Source: Aphelocoma coerulescens
Lineage: Eukaryota; Chordata; Aves; Passeriformes; Corvidae
Reading direction: 5' to 3'
Length of the DNA: 64,000 nucleotides
Assembly: GCF_041296385.1 (NCBI RefSeq)
Contig: NC_091014.1
Span: forward strand, 18,017,578 to 18,081,577
Below the pieces are notes generated by a model. The model ran no database searches. It was not told where the DNA came from and saw only the letters and a program-made list of their open reading frames with translations. Both the position numbers and the translations under genes were made by a program. Positions 10,601-22,600 of the stretch are shown piece after piece; the stretch's first letter is position 1, and every line of letters starts with the position of its first letter.

Positions 10601-13600
10601 AGGTGACTAGTGGTATTTCTAGGTCTTCATATGAATAGATGATGAATGTCTGTTGAGGGAGGTACAAGAAAAGTAGTAAAGGTGGAGAAGTAACTTTTAC
10701 AAAAGGTAGTAGTTAAATGATGGTGTTCAAAAAGCAAGCAGTAAGTCACATATGTGCTCCAGGCTTGTTCTTTCTAGAGTGTTTGTGTTAGCATTCCTCA
10801 GATGCATATGAGCTCAGTGAGTATGCAGATAAGAAATGGACTGATGATGTATTAGAACTAAAAGCATGATAATGTGAACACCAGTATTTTGTTTCTGTGA
10901 AGTTCAAAATATATGGATTTAAAGGCATGATCAAAAGGACTGGTAGTGAAGTTGTTTTTCAAGATGTCCTTCAGTATTTCATAGTGCAATAACTTTTAGT
11001 ATTTGTTTTGCAACTAGACTTTATGCAAATTTTGCAAAGACCGTATTTGCTACATACAAGTCCCCTGTGTAGTTAGTTGTCTTCAGGAGTTGGTGGCATG
11101 CCTGTTTCTCTGGTTTCTGTTCCAACCTTGTGTCTGAGACAAGATCCATGTTCTGCATGGTCTCCTCTGAGTGTTCAGATAATCCAGTCATCCACAGAGT
11201 GAACTCCTGTGTGTGTGATGTTGAAGGTCAGTCAGAACTATCTTGTAGTTTTATATGTTATGACAAAAACCACTGCAGTTTCTTCTGTGCTGTAATGTAT
11301 TATGTTTTCATGACACATTCTTGTCTGCTCTTCAGTAAAATCTCACCTGAAGATTGGCAGTCAGCACTTCAGGCAGTGTTACAGCAGAGTTTCTTCCCTA
11401 TTAGTTCTTTATTTCTCACATAATTTATGGCCTGGAAAATGTCCTCAGACTAAATTATTACTTTTAAGTTTTTTAGTGAAGCAGGGAAGACCTTTGTTTA
11501 AAATATATTTTTAGTCCAGGGGGGAAAAACAAAGTCCCATCTTCACATTATATTTAAAAATTCATAGATAGATTTTAAAGATTTTGCTAGTTTAATTTCC
11601 TTCAAAGATCCTGTAACTTTTTCAGAATCAGAAGACTGGATAACAAATGTCTTCATCAGTAGAAGTCCAGTTCTGCCAGAATTTTTTGTTACAGGAAACC
11701 TTTGTCCAAAGAAGTTAATGACATTTATTCATAAGATGAAAACATTGTTTTCAACTATACTTCTATCAGTTCTGTCTCTTGAAGAAGTCTTACAGCTGGA
11801 ATGCTGGCTGGGCAATATTAGTCTGTTTCTATAAGATAATAATCTTTGATCTTTGAAAATAATGAATGATGAAATTACTGTGCAGTGTCTCCCTAAGTAT
11901 ACGATAAGCTTTCCTTATGGACTGTAACCTTGTTACAAAAATTTCAAAGCCAGGACAGGTCCTATACTCCAGCAAAGCATCATTTTTAGGAATGTATGTA
12001 ATTAAGAGATCCCTATGTGCAAATCCCATTGCCTGTGCAGTAGGATGCATAAATATTTTCTTAAACCTATGAACTCTAAAATTCACATGTAGGAATAATG
12101 GGGACTTGTTTTCTGGTCACCACTTTTTAAAGTAATTCCTGAAATTTTTTGGGCTCTGGTTCAAATATCAGACTGGTGATTGTTGACCATATTCTACAAG
12201 ATAACTTATTTCCATTTTATGAAAAACTAGGCTAAAAACGGCTATTATAAATTCTAAATAATGCAAAAATACACCATTTAAAGTTTTGAGGCTTCTGTAA
12301 ATTTTGCTCAGTTTATAGGACTTTGCTGATTGAAGAGGCACCTGTAATGGTTTTTATATGAAGATGAGTGGTATGTTCTTTGAAGAATGGTAAGATCTGT
12401 ATGGCTGTCAGCTGCAGGAATGTTATCATTTTCCTTTGAATCCCAACACAGAGTAAGTGTCTCAGATTGTGATTTGCCAATAATATTGATTACTGCAATC
12501 CCATTACCATGTTTGATTGTTTGTGAGATCATAACAATCTCTCAGCAAGTTATGAGGATTAATCATCCAAAATGAACCAGAGCTCTTAGTCCATAAAATA
12601 ATGCTAGCTTAATTGTAAAAGCTAGAGTTACTTTAATGTTTTTTGGTTTTAATCTTTCTTTTACAAATTTAACATTTGTGATTGTTTCCATAACAAATTA
12701 ATTATGGTTTGCTCCACATTGCATACTGAAGTGTAACAAAGAACTAAGCTTAACACCCTAATAGAGGACAATCACATATAATATTTGTTTCTGTGGGTAC
12801 AGTAGCTATATTTGCCAACTTTTTGCTCGAGTCCTTCACATACAAGTTAGTTGTTATATCTGTACACGTGCGGCACTTACAGCCTGTATTCATGCTGCTA
12901 CATTATGCTTTGGAATTCAAGATTTTAGAATTTGACAGTTTATAGGACATGAGAGTAGAGAACATAGTAACTCCTTTTGATTAGTTACTTTCAGCAGTTG
13001 AGATGACAGTAGCTGAGATAAATGTGGGTGACCTGTAGCTGACATTGTTCTGCTGGGGTTACCGGTACTGGTATTACGATGCTGAAACAAAATATTTGAC
13101 AACAGCAGATACTTCACTTCCAGAGCAGGAGGTGGAATGAACAGCAACTTAAAACACTTGGCAGGAGTCATATATTACATTTTCATTAGGAAAAAGATGA
13201 AATAAAGAGTTATTTAAACAGGAAGGAATATGAACTATGTCTAGCAAATCTCAGTGTCAGTGTAGAAGAACAAGAAGAACACCTACTTGCAGTTGGTAAT
13301 GTATGCACCACTGGTGCTCAACACTGCCACAGCATGTGCTCTGCCTGCAAAATTTTGGTTTGTTACCCAAAAAATAGTAGGTGTGTTTCATGTCCTGACA
13401 TACTGTTTCCGCTCCTTAATGTCTAAATGGAGTATCAACACATAGTGTATGTTAGAAAACAGGTGGCAGCAAGGGCAAGGATTTTTTGTTGTCACAGCTA
13501 GTCATGAGTGATTAAAAATATCTCAGATTCTAAGGCTGTATTTTGTTAGGTGGCATAGGGACAATTCTGTTAGTCAACTGAGTCATTGGGTAGATGGAAA

Positions 13601-14619
13601 TGTCACTCTGAAACTTCACTGATTTTCAGAAATGTTGCTTGGGTTAAGAAGAAATCAAGGGAGTTTGGGGGCAGGGGCAATAGAGGTTGCAGTAAATGCA
13701 GCAAAGCCCCTTGTACAACACGCTGCTGCCCCTCTTAGCATTGTTCAGACTAGCACACAACTCACCTCTTACCCTGCTTGAACACAGTAGAGTGCTGTGT
13801 TCTTCTACCCTGCTGCTTCTTCTGCTGGAGACCATAAAACCAACAAAGGCTACAAGGCAACTGAAGCCGTTTAATCAAACACATCTCATCTAACCTTTGC
13901 CAGAGGTGGTCAATGAACAGAATAGAATTGGGAAGAACAAGAAGAATGGCAAAATCCTATTTAAACAATTTATTTCTGAAGTCTACAGCAATGTTATTAT
14001 TTTTATGCACCACTGATGGCATTAGCTACAAGGGATGAATGTAGAAATTGCTGTGATTGTAAATGAGAGTAGGATTACTATAGATTGCATGAGAAAACAG
14101 CAATTTCATTGGACGTGTACTGCACTATCTTTACTCATTTTAATATTGATTCTATTTAGTGTAATGCTTATGCCTAACATCTGCATTTTGTGCTAAAAAC
14201 TAAAATATCTGAACAATTTTCTAACATAATATGTTACTGATAAGTAATGGCTATTCAGAGGCATCGTCAGATACAAAACTCAGTTAAAGTAGGAATTCCT
14301 GTTATAAGAATCAAAAAATATTTTCTTCCATTTCCAATATACTGTAAGTATAAGGTAATTTTCATTCATTGTGCTTATGAGAAAATAAAGGAGCTTTTTT
14401 ATATATATCTCAAGCTACAATGAAATATTTATTATTCATGTTTTTTTCACATATTGTCCAGTGAAGCAACTATATATACCATAACACCACTGGTTTCCTA
14501 ACCAGATTATTACAGACAAGTTGCAGAAAGATAGGTTTCATTACTTTAATTTATCTTGAATTTCATACTTCCAAAAAGGAATTAAATAGTCCCTTTGCAT
14601 AATTGTATTATTATGTTCT

Positions 14620-14640
14620 CCATGGAATCACATTCCATGG
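14620..14640. repeat. Perfect 9-bp inverted repeat (hairpin)
   Basis: CCATGGAAT and ATTCCATGG form a perfect 9-bp stem around a 3-base loop (CAC). No known terminator or RNA gene is attached to it. Confidence 0.85.
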
Positions 14641-15059
14641 TGCAAACAGAAATTCAGTATTGGATTAAATAGTTGTAATATCCTCATAGCTGGGTGGTAA
14701 ATTCAGACTGAGGTGAAGGTATGTATTTAAGTATTGTTAGCTTCAGAAAATCAGGCTGAACTAGGCTAAACCTTAATCAGCTTTTTGTTTTATGACTTTC
14801 TGTATGTGGAAATAGTATTTCCTGAAGAGCTTAATAATTTAGGATCAGCTTGAGTAATTTCAAAGAAGTAAAGCTAGAAAAAAAATGGACAAGACAAGGC
14901 AAAAATTCACATAGCAAATCCCCTTGCTAATGAAAGTCTCAGAAATCAGTTCCTATTAAAAGCTTTTCTGCAGTATCTGCAAAGTGGAAATAGCTAGTAT
15001 GGAAACTTTCTACATTTGATTGGTTAAATTTCTCTGCCAGGGAAGGGCTGTAGCATACT

Positions 15060-15560
15060 GAGAATCACTACAGAGCTCGAGGATTGAAAGATCAGGGGCC
15101 CCAGATGTTCTCTTTTCAGTCCTGCTGGTACAAGAGAAAAGCTTGGGTCGGAGGAGATGAGTGTTGGTGGGTAACATCTAGTTCAACAGCTTGTGTCAAC
15201 AGCAGGGATTTGGCTTTTATGGCCATGAGATTCACTCTGAGCAATGAGGACTCCAGGATAGAGACAGGATCCACCTGAGAAAGTGGGGCAAGAACATCCT
15301 TGTCAACAGTAAACATCCTTGTCAACATCCTTGTCAACATCCTTGACAACAGTCTGGCCAACATGGTAACAAGATACTTCTAAACCAGGAATTTGGGAGA
15401 CAAGTGAGGAAGTGGAGATCGAGAGTAGGAAGCAAATGCTTCTGAGTTATATGAAGAAGAGAGACCTCAGAAATTACAAAAAATAGCAAATGGATGCCTG
15501 CCTCAGGTAAATGTACAGAAAGGGATGCATCCTGGTAAACAGGCAGGAGGAACCAGAGCA
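15060..15560 (+). repeat. Degenerate interspersed repeat, probably CR1-related
   Basis: This stretch is less AT-rich than its flanks. It has phrases I associate with the 5' part of avian CR1 or related elements, such as 'ggggcaagaacatcctt...caacagt...ctggccaacatggt' followed by 'taaaccagg'. It precedes a clear CR1 reverse-transcriptase remnant in the same orientation, which fits a heavily deleted element. The match is from memory and imperfect, and an endogenous-retrovirus origin is possible. Confidence 0.35.
15293..15351. repeat. Short tandem repeat, about 13-bp unit
   Basis: Four to five copies of a unit close to 'catccttgtcaa', some separated by 'cagtaaa', lie inside the degenerate repeat. 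They look like a local expansion of the single 'acatccttgtcaacag' phrase of the parent element. Confidence 0.8.
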
Positions 15561-15584
15561 CCAGGTGTGGTCACAAAATGCAGA

Positions 15585-15674
15585 TGTGTGGCCAGTCTTG
15601 TTAACACTTTTATTAATTATCTGGAGGAGCCAGTAGTCAAGTTTGCAGATGCCACCAAACTGAGAGGAGAAATG
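15585..15674 (+). pseudogene. CR1 LINE ORF2 reverse-transcriptase remnant
   Basis: The plus strand reads like the palm region of the CR1 ORF2 reverse transcriptase. A block equivalent to 'GPVLFNIFINDLE' (here decayed to ...NTFINYLEE) is followed, after a deletion of about 20 bases, by KFADATKL. That corresponds to the family's FADDTKL catalytic motif, with the second aspartate replaced by alanine in this copy. The fragment is cut off at about 15674 by a CR1 3' end in the opposite orientation. With that substitution, the deletion and the truncation it cannot encode a working enzyme. Confidence 0.7.
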
Positions 15675-15975
15675 GTAGAATGACAGAATAACTTAGGTTG
15701 GAAAAGACCTCTAAGATCATCAAGTCCAACCATTAACTTAACACTGCCAAATTCTCCACTAAACCACTTCCTTAACTGCCACATCTACATGTCTTTTAAA
15801 TACCTCCAGGGATGGTGACTCCACCACTTCCCTGGGCAGTCTCTTTCAATGCTTGGCAACCCTTTTGGTGAAGAGATTTTACCTAATATCCAATCTAAAC
15901 ATACCCTGATGCAACTTTAGGACATTTCCTTTTATCCTGTGCTTTTTACCTGAATGAAAAGACTAATCTGCACTA
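15675..15975 (-). mobile_element. CR1 LINE 3' end, minus strand
   Basis: Read on the minus strand this ends with the avian CR1 3' terminus: 'ggttggacttgatgatctt' near 15729-15711, then 'agaggtcttttccaacc', then a short decayed 'attctgtcattcta' tail at 15675. Further upstream it carries the conserved text equivalent to 'ccctggaggtatttaaaagac' and 'gggaagtggtggagtcacc'. It is 5' truncated at about 300 bases, as usual for CR1. It abuts an older CR1 fragment in the other orientation, so it probably inserted into or next to that copy. It has no coding capacity left. Confidence 0.9.
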
Positions 15976-16172
15976 GTTTGAACACTGTTAAAAACTAAAT
16001 TTGCATTAAAAATTTTAAGTGACATTCTGAATAAGAATTTTTCTGTCCTATATCATTTTATCTTATGCAGAAAGAGAAAGTAAAAGTCTGGGGTAATCTA
16101 TTTAGAGCATTTTAAAATATTTTTTTCTTTCTTTTTCTTTTAATACACATTAAAGTATTTGTAATGCAAAAG

Positions 16173-16290
16173 TATGAAAACCAATTTTTAAACTCTGATT
16201 ATTGTATAGCTAAGTGACAAATCTTCTTTTGCTATGAAAACAGATTTTTTAAACTCTGATTATTCCATAGCTAAGTAACAAATCCTTTGC
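16173..16290. repeat. Tandem duplication, about 60-bp unit x2
   Basis: Copy 1 starts 'tatgaaaaccaatttttaaa' at 16173. Copy 2 starts 'tatgaaaacagattttttaa' at 16233. Both continue with 'ctctgattatt', 'atagctaagt' and 'acaaatc'. A handful of substitutions and single-base differences separate them, so the duplication is old but still obvious. Confidence 0.9.
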
Positions 16291-19200
16291 TTCTAAATCT
16301 GAAAAGTGGAGTTCAGAAAATGAAAGGAATAATATGAATATGTTTATTTTTAATGCATATAAGCAACATATTTTACAGTTTTTGTGATTTTTATTTTTTA
16401 TTTCCCCATTAAGTAGCCTGTAGATCTGAGGAAAATACCCAATGTGCATATATAACTAAGGCATTAAAGTTCACAGGCATTGAATTACATAAGAATATAT
16501 CTTAAGATATCTATATCTTACTTAGTAGTAAGTTATTTGAAAGTTATTTTAAAAAAAGTAATAAGTATAATAAAGAAGATATTTAGAAATAAAAATATTA
16601 CTTCTAATCTTGTTTTTCATCTACATGCAATTCCATATTTGAATTTTTTGGTGTCTTGACTCAGTGAAATTCACTGTGACTTCAGTGGATTAGAGCTATA
16701 GACATCTTTGAAATTATTTGTTAGCAATGAGATTATCCAAGTCACCCCACAGTTTTGATGGGAGTGCTTCAGAGATGAAAACATTGGTGGTGCTGACATT
16801 ATACTAACATTCTCTTCTAAAAAAAACCCGCCATACTGAATGTAGTCGTGTAAAAGGTTACAGAGGGCTGACACAAAAAGATGTGTCATTTGTTAAAACA
16901 GACTGCCATAGAATTGAAAAATAATAATTACTGAGAATCAGGTTGTTACCCAAGAAATGTCCTTGCTATATCCTGCAGACAGATTTTAGGAACAAAAGCA
17001 ATGCTTAATAGAAAACCATTGTAATCATTCCATTATAGAAATTAGGTAGGATAGCAGATCCAAAGCTAGTGGGTTACAAAACTTGGTCTGTTTTCTGTTA
17101 CTTCTTTCTTTCCAGTTTACTTCCTTGGTTTCAACAAAATGTTCCTCAGAAAACTCACATTCTTTCAAGTTCCTCAACATCTTCATCAGAGTAATTATAC
17201 TATAGAACATGACTGCTCACTAGTACCCTTGTAATGCATTTCTCACGAGGTGAGAAGCTTATTTAAATGTGGGAATAAAACCATATTTTCCTCTCTTCTT
17301 AACCTCACATTTTGAGTCCAATTTCAGGACATAAGAAAAATGAGTCTGTTTGTCTCTTTTGTGGACAGTAGTCCACATCATAAAACATCATGAATTATTC
17401 AGTTAAACTGGCAGGCTTTTGGCAAGACTGCCTAAATCCCAGCCAGCAGATTAGCTGATTTACTTCGTGGTGCATTCTGGACACCTGTGGAATTATGATA
17501 CTAAGTGTACTGAAAAAGCTTATCCTGTCTTATATGCAGAATAGAATACGGATACATAAAAGATTCTGTGTCCAATATTCATAGTTTTTTAACCTTCATT
17601 AAAATTAATAAGTTCCACTTCCTGCTTAATATTTAAGATCATAAAGCAACAAAGTTTACTTGAAACTTATGTGAGATTTCCTGTTTTAATTGTTGTCTGT
17701 AATGAATTAATTCTACAGATTATCAACTAAAAGAACATAAAAATCTTAAGCATACCTCAAAAGAGAGGGTTTTCTTAGTAAAGCAATTAACTGTCTTGTT
17801 TGTTTCCCATCTTCAATTTGTCTTCACCCTGTCTTGCTAAAAGACACTGCCTTCATCTGTCTTTATAAGGGATGTAGTTGTAAGAGATTTTGATCAAATC
17901 ACCACTCTACATGTTACAGTTAAGAAGGGATGAAAGGAAACACTGAAGTCCATAAAAGCATTAGAACAATCATTTGGACACAAGAACATGTTTCTGTGTA
18001 AACCCCAAACAGCTTTTCTCTTTTAAAATGTCACATTTACATCTTAGAATAGTATGAATAATTGATGAAATATTTATAATATTTCTTTTTCTGTGCTCTA
18101 TTCCAAGGCTGAGAAGTAAGATAGAATAAAGAAATTAAATCAAAGCAAGGCCTGACTGGTGAGGCAGATTGTACCAGAGACAGAGCTATCCCTAAAAAGC
18201 AGAATTGTCAGGGCAGGTGTACACTGAACAAGCTAGTGTTCTATCGATTACATTTTTTAAGTGTCCAAAAGCATTTCTATCACTATTATTGTTAATTACT
18301 GCATTTAATAATATACTAATTATTTTTTCTAGCTAACTTGCAGAAAACTTGCTACCAAGATGCTTAGAGATGTAAGCATGACTTATGAATTTTTTTGCCT
18401 TTTCTTTTCCCTGTCAGATGTTATCCATAATTGGAAAACTGCTAAATACTTATGGAATCCAAATTTATTAGGTCTCTTTAGAGAACTTCCAAGGTAAATG
18501 GATTTAACTCAACAAACAGAATGCAATTAACTAGGTGGCTTATAATTAAAATAAACCATGCAATATTATGCAGGGAGTATAAAAAAGTAAAGGATCTGTT
18601 ATGATATTTGTTCACTGGAAGACAAGGCACTGCTGCCACCATTCTCCATAGGGTTGGCCTTAAAAAAAATGAGGAGATCAGAGTCCAGAAAACAGATGGC
18701 TGGCTGTTGCACACACAGGCTCTAGAGAGATGGGCATAATACAGATTACCTGCAACATCTGCCTACCAACTTTAAACCTATCAGATAGGTACAACATCCT
18801 GTGTGCCAGAAAGAGGATATTTTATGAAATGCAGTTATTAAGGACATCTTGAACAGTAGGTATATATGTTGTATAAATTCAGAGTTTATGTTATCCCAAA
18901 ATAACTTACATGGTAGACTGTGTCCAACTGAGTGCAAAGTTGTGGGAGAAGACTTTCATGTCTCTCCTCATTATTTATATTTCTTCATAAGGTCTGCACT
19001 GGCTTTAATTTTGCCATTTTTGTTACACTCACAAAAGCAAGGAGTCAGTGTAAGCATCCTCTCTTTTGTATATAACTAAAAATTGTGATGCTTATCTAGA
19101 ACAGTCACAGCCTTTATCTACTTGTGTAATATTTAATCTTTCTGTGATACATAGAATAGCTGTCAGCACTGAGTTCAGGTACTGGAAGCCAGTTAGCTGT

Positions 19201-20360
19201 GTCAGTGTGGGTTTAATTTATCCAAATTATCAACATCAGGATCTTTGTTCATTAGGGTTTCCTGTAAATACCCTGCACAGCTGGGATGGAACATCTCATC
19301 CCACACCACGGCCTTTGAAATAATTCCTCTAGTTGAATAGTTGCTTGTGATTTTGTATGTCCAGTTTGAGGAACTCTGAAGGAAGCTTAACTTCCAAAAT
19401 GTCTTGAATATTAGCTGTCTGAAGTGTATAACCAGTGCCAGAAGTTAAGGATCTGACAGTTGACCAGAGCAACTGTCTGTTCCTGTCATTTTATTTTTGC
19501 ATCTGCATAATTAAACCTTGCACTACCCCAGTAACATTGATTCAGGCACTGCAAAAGGCACAGGAGTTGTAAGTCTATATCTTAAAAAAGCCATTATCTG
19601 AAAGCACCTGAGTTCTAAACCAAGGAATTTATTTCATTTTAATCTTTCCCCCCACACAATAAGAAATAAACCTGGCTGAAGTCCTTAAATGAATTGCAGT
19701 ATGTACATCGTTCTGTTAAAGTGCACCAATGCTCATCTACGCTGTTAAACCTGGAATTAATATGAAGGAAAAATGTTCTTCTGGAGTCTAGGACTTCACT
19801 TTCAAAGCATTTTAGTTTCAAAAGATGGTATAGTCTCTCTTTTTTTTTTATTTTTAAGGAAAAACCAAGTTAGTAGTTACCTATTTGTGTATCACATTAG
19901 AGAACACAAGTTCCACTGTAGGTAGTAGCAAAGGACACATTTTCAGTTAATCAGATCCTGCTACTTTGATGTGTCTTCCCTACTAAGGAAATTCACCTGT
20001 GCAACTTCCTGTTTTTCTTTTAGATTATTAAAATTTGTTTTGACCAAAAGTGCTTTGAAATAGATGAGTACTGCACAAAACATGGATGTGATCCCCTACG
20101 AAAATTTGTGATCGTCCATGCATAATATTTTCATGCCTTATTTTGGATCTGTCTCACTGTCTTGCCCTTGTCAGATCTGGTGCATACCTCAGATTTCATT
20201 TGCTTCATTTTTGTTTTGGGTCTTCATTAATTAGGAGGATCAGATACAACATAGTTTCTTAATGCTCAGGTTATTTACCAAGGCTGGTCATAGTCTGCTC
20301 TTAGAAGCGAAACAATTTCACATCACCAAAGAGTCATTTTCCTAGTTCTGGTAACAGAAA

Positions 20361-20463
20361 GTGTTTTGGTTTTTTTGGTGGGTTTTTTCAGTTGGTTGGT
20401 TGGTTTTGGGTTCTGGTTTTTTGTTTGTTTGTTTGTTTGTTTGTTTGTTTTATTATTTTTTTC
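20361..20463. repeat. G/T-rich tract with (TTTG)n
   Basis: It begins with T runs broken by GG, has a (GGTT)n core at about 20391-20406, and ends in seven or so TTTG units (about 20417-20450) followed by an A/T-rich tail. The GG-spaced core could form a two-layer G-quadruplex in single-stranded form; that is inference. Confidence 0.85.
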
Positions 20464-21634
20464 TATTTTTAAAATATTTTTTTAAAAAATAAAACTTCTA
20501 ATGTTGACAGTATTGGGTCCTGAAGTGTGAACAGAAAGAAAAAGATAATCCAAAAATGCCAGCATGGGGGACAGTTGAAAATTATCATCATATAATTCTA
20601 AAAAGCTGATGTAATCACTAAATAAATGTGTATCATTGGCTGATGATAACCATATGTGTTGGTACATGTTGACATGTAAATCTGTACAGCTGATAAAAAT
20701 GTTTTAACAGGAAATGTTTGTAGAATGGCTTGAGATCCTGGGGCACAAATTGAATATTTGCTAACCAAACATAATTATTGATAATGTCTTTTTCAGTTAG
20801 TTTTCCTGTTCAAATATTTTTTTCTCCCAATCTTTGCAACAAATAAACTTTCAAAGCAGAGAGAGAGAGGAACAAACTTAAATGTGAGAGTTCTGTTTAA
20901 AGAATGTTGAGATGCAACCAGATTGATCTGTTTTACTTAGTTCTCTGTATTTTGACTGCATTTTTATACCAAAAGTCTGTCATAGAGAAAGAAACAATTT
21001 CAAGTTTTTATATTTTATGAGGGATTAGGTAAGAAATAGTCTCAGACCTTTTGGGGGGTTTTATTTAGATTTATCATATTTGGGTTTATCATATGTATTG
21101 AAAATGTATTCGAAATAATTCAAAGTATTCTTCTGTTTTAGAATTTATCTTTCCAAACTACTGACTCCTTTATCCCCTGAATTTATAAAGTTGTAAGTGT
21201 GAAAGATTAAGCTGGTTTACGTACAGAGAGGTCAGATTTAAGTTCACAAATACTGTTTCATTTCCAGCCATTTCTGCCACATGAACAGATGTATCTCAAG
21301 GTTTTAGTTTTTGTTTTCAGTCAGTCAGCATATAAAGCCCTGGCTTTTATAAATTACCTTAAGGTTGCTATGGGAAAAAATAGCACAGATTCTTTGAAAT
21401 GCTCTTTAGCAACATTTGGATATTTTATGACTGAAAATCCTTGCTCTGCAACAGACCTAGCAAAATATTTTCCATTCAGGTTCCCCTTCAATAAAACAGT
21501 TTCTCTCAACATTTAATTTCTTTACTATAATAGCTTGTTTCTCCACATTTTGACAAAAAAGAAGGAAGACATGAACTCATTTATCTTTTTGAAATCTCAA
21601 ATATATTTCTGAGATTCTTCTAGAACTGCATTCA

Positions 21635-21827
21635 CTATTTTTCAGGTTTCTTATTTGAACTTTCTAGTGCTTGCATTGTGCATACACTAAATAGATTATA
21701 GCAATAAATAGCAATAATCAATGTAACAGTAAGGAAAAAATAAATCAAAATTCCCATCCAGTTTACTGGGTGAAAGGGAACTTTCTGGTCTTCGTCTTCA
21801 TGCACATAATGAGGTAGTCCACAACAT
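21635..21827 (-). other. Candidate last exon encoding a membrane-spanning tail
   Basis: On the minus strand a good acceptor (tcctgatctacaattgcttcag, with a possible branch-point ctgat and AG at 21829-21828) is followed by an open frame to TAG at 21637-21635. Used this way it would encode about 63 residues: CCGLPHYVHEDEDQKVPF, then HPVNWMG, a strongly hydrophobic run ILIYFFLTVTLIIAIYCY of one membrane helix, then a polar tail ending NKKPEK. The frame also stays open upstream to an ATG at 21895. The layout (acidic segment, one helix, short basic tail) would suit the C-terminus of a type I membrane protein. I cannot name a family. A T-rich chance frame is the main alternative. Confidence 0.2.
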
Positions 21828-22561
21828 CTGAAGCAATTGTAGATCAGGACAAGATATTGTAGGAGTGTATTTAAAACAATGAGTTTTCTAAACATTAATT
21901 AACATTCAAATATTTTGAATGGTAAGCAATAATTAATTAATAGCAGCTCCACTTATAAAATTTATATGTACAATACTAACCTGAAGCAAAGTACAGATGA
22001 AAAATAATCTTTTTCCAAAATGCTTCTCCTTTATGGAGCAGGCTTTTTTCCCTTGACCTTTTGGTTTTTGTCTCCTTTTTTTCTTTCCTGTCTGTTACTG
22101 GTTTGTGTGTAGTTCCAAGAAATCCTCATATAGCCTTACAGTTTTTATTCACACTAATTAATGTATGTTTATAGTGTATGTTTGCTTTTTTCTCCTGGAT
22201 TCCATACAGTGGTGAATGGGGTAGTTACAACCTCTCATAACAAATGGCTTCACTTTATTTTCAAACTCAGGTTGCAGGAGACGTATTTGGTTTACATTTT
22301 GAAATTTTTATTATACATTATATGATTGTATATTATATAGTATTTAAAGGAGAATGTTTGTATTTATTTTAGTTTAAAAATAAGTTCTGGTACTGATAAG
22401 TACAAGAATACCATTTAGATATGGTAGTATTTTTTATAAAGGCCTCTACTCAACCTTATACTTCTTTATGTACTTTCATATCCTTCCACAATTACAGTAG
22501 GCAATATTTTGGGATAAAGTATTTGCAATTGCCCAACTATTACCATTCATGCACTATTGCA

Positions 22562-22600
22562 GAGTTTATCTAGTATTACAGAATTTATCTAATATTACAG
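22562..22600. repeat. Tandem duplication, 19-bp unit x2
   Basis: The unit gagtttatctagtattaca is followed directly by gaatttatctaatattaca, with two differences between copies. Confidence 0.85.

Larger units (their letters stand above)
6824..15059. other. AT-rich non-coding stretch
   Basis: More than 8 kb without a recognisable gene, RNA gene or transposon body. Open frames of 60-97 codons occur in both directions (for example 11130-11423 plus and 7846-8115 minus), but none shows a domain or consistent splice context. Small repeats inside are listed separately. A slightly GC-richer patch at about 13640-13890 is open in both directions, and I cannot classify it. Confidence 0.6.

Noticed and set aside
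10583..10606. Strong pyrimidine tract ending in AG, like a splice acceptor
   Set aside because: The sequence after it hits stops quickly in all frames and no donor follows at exon distance.
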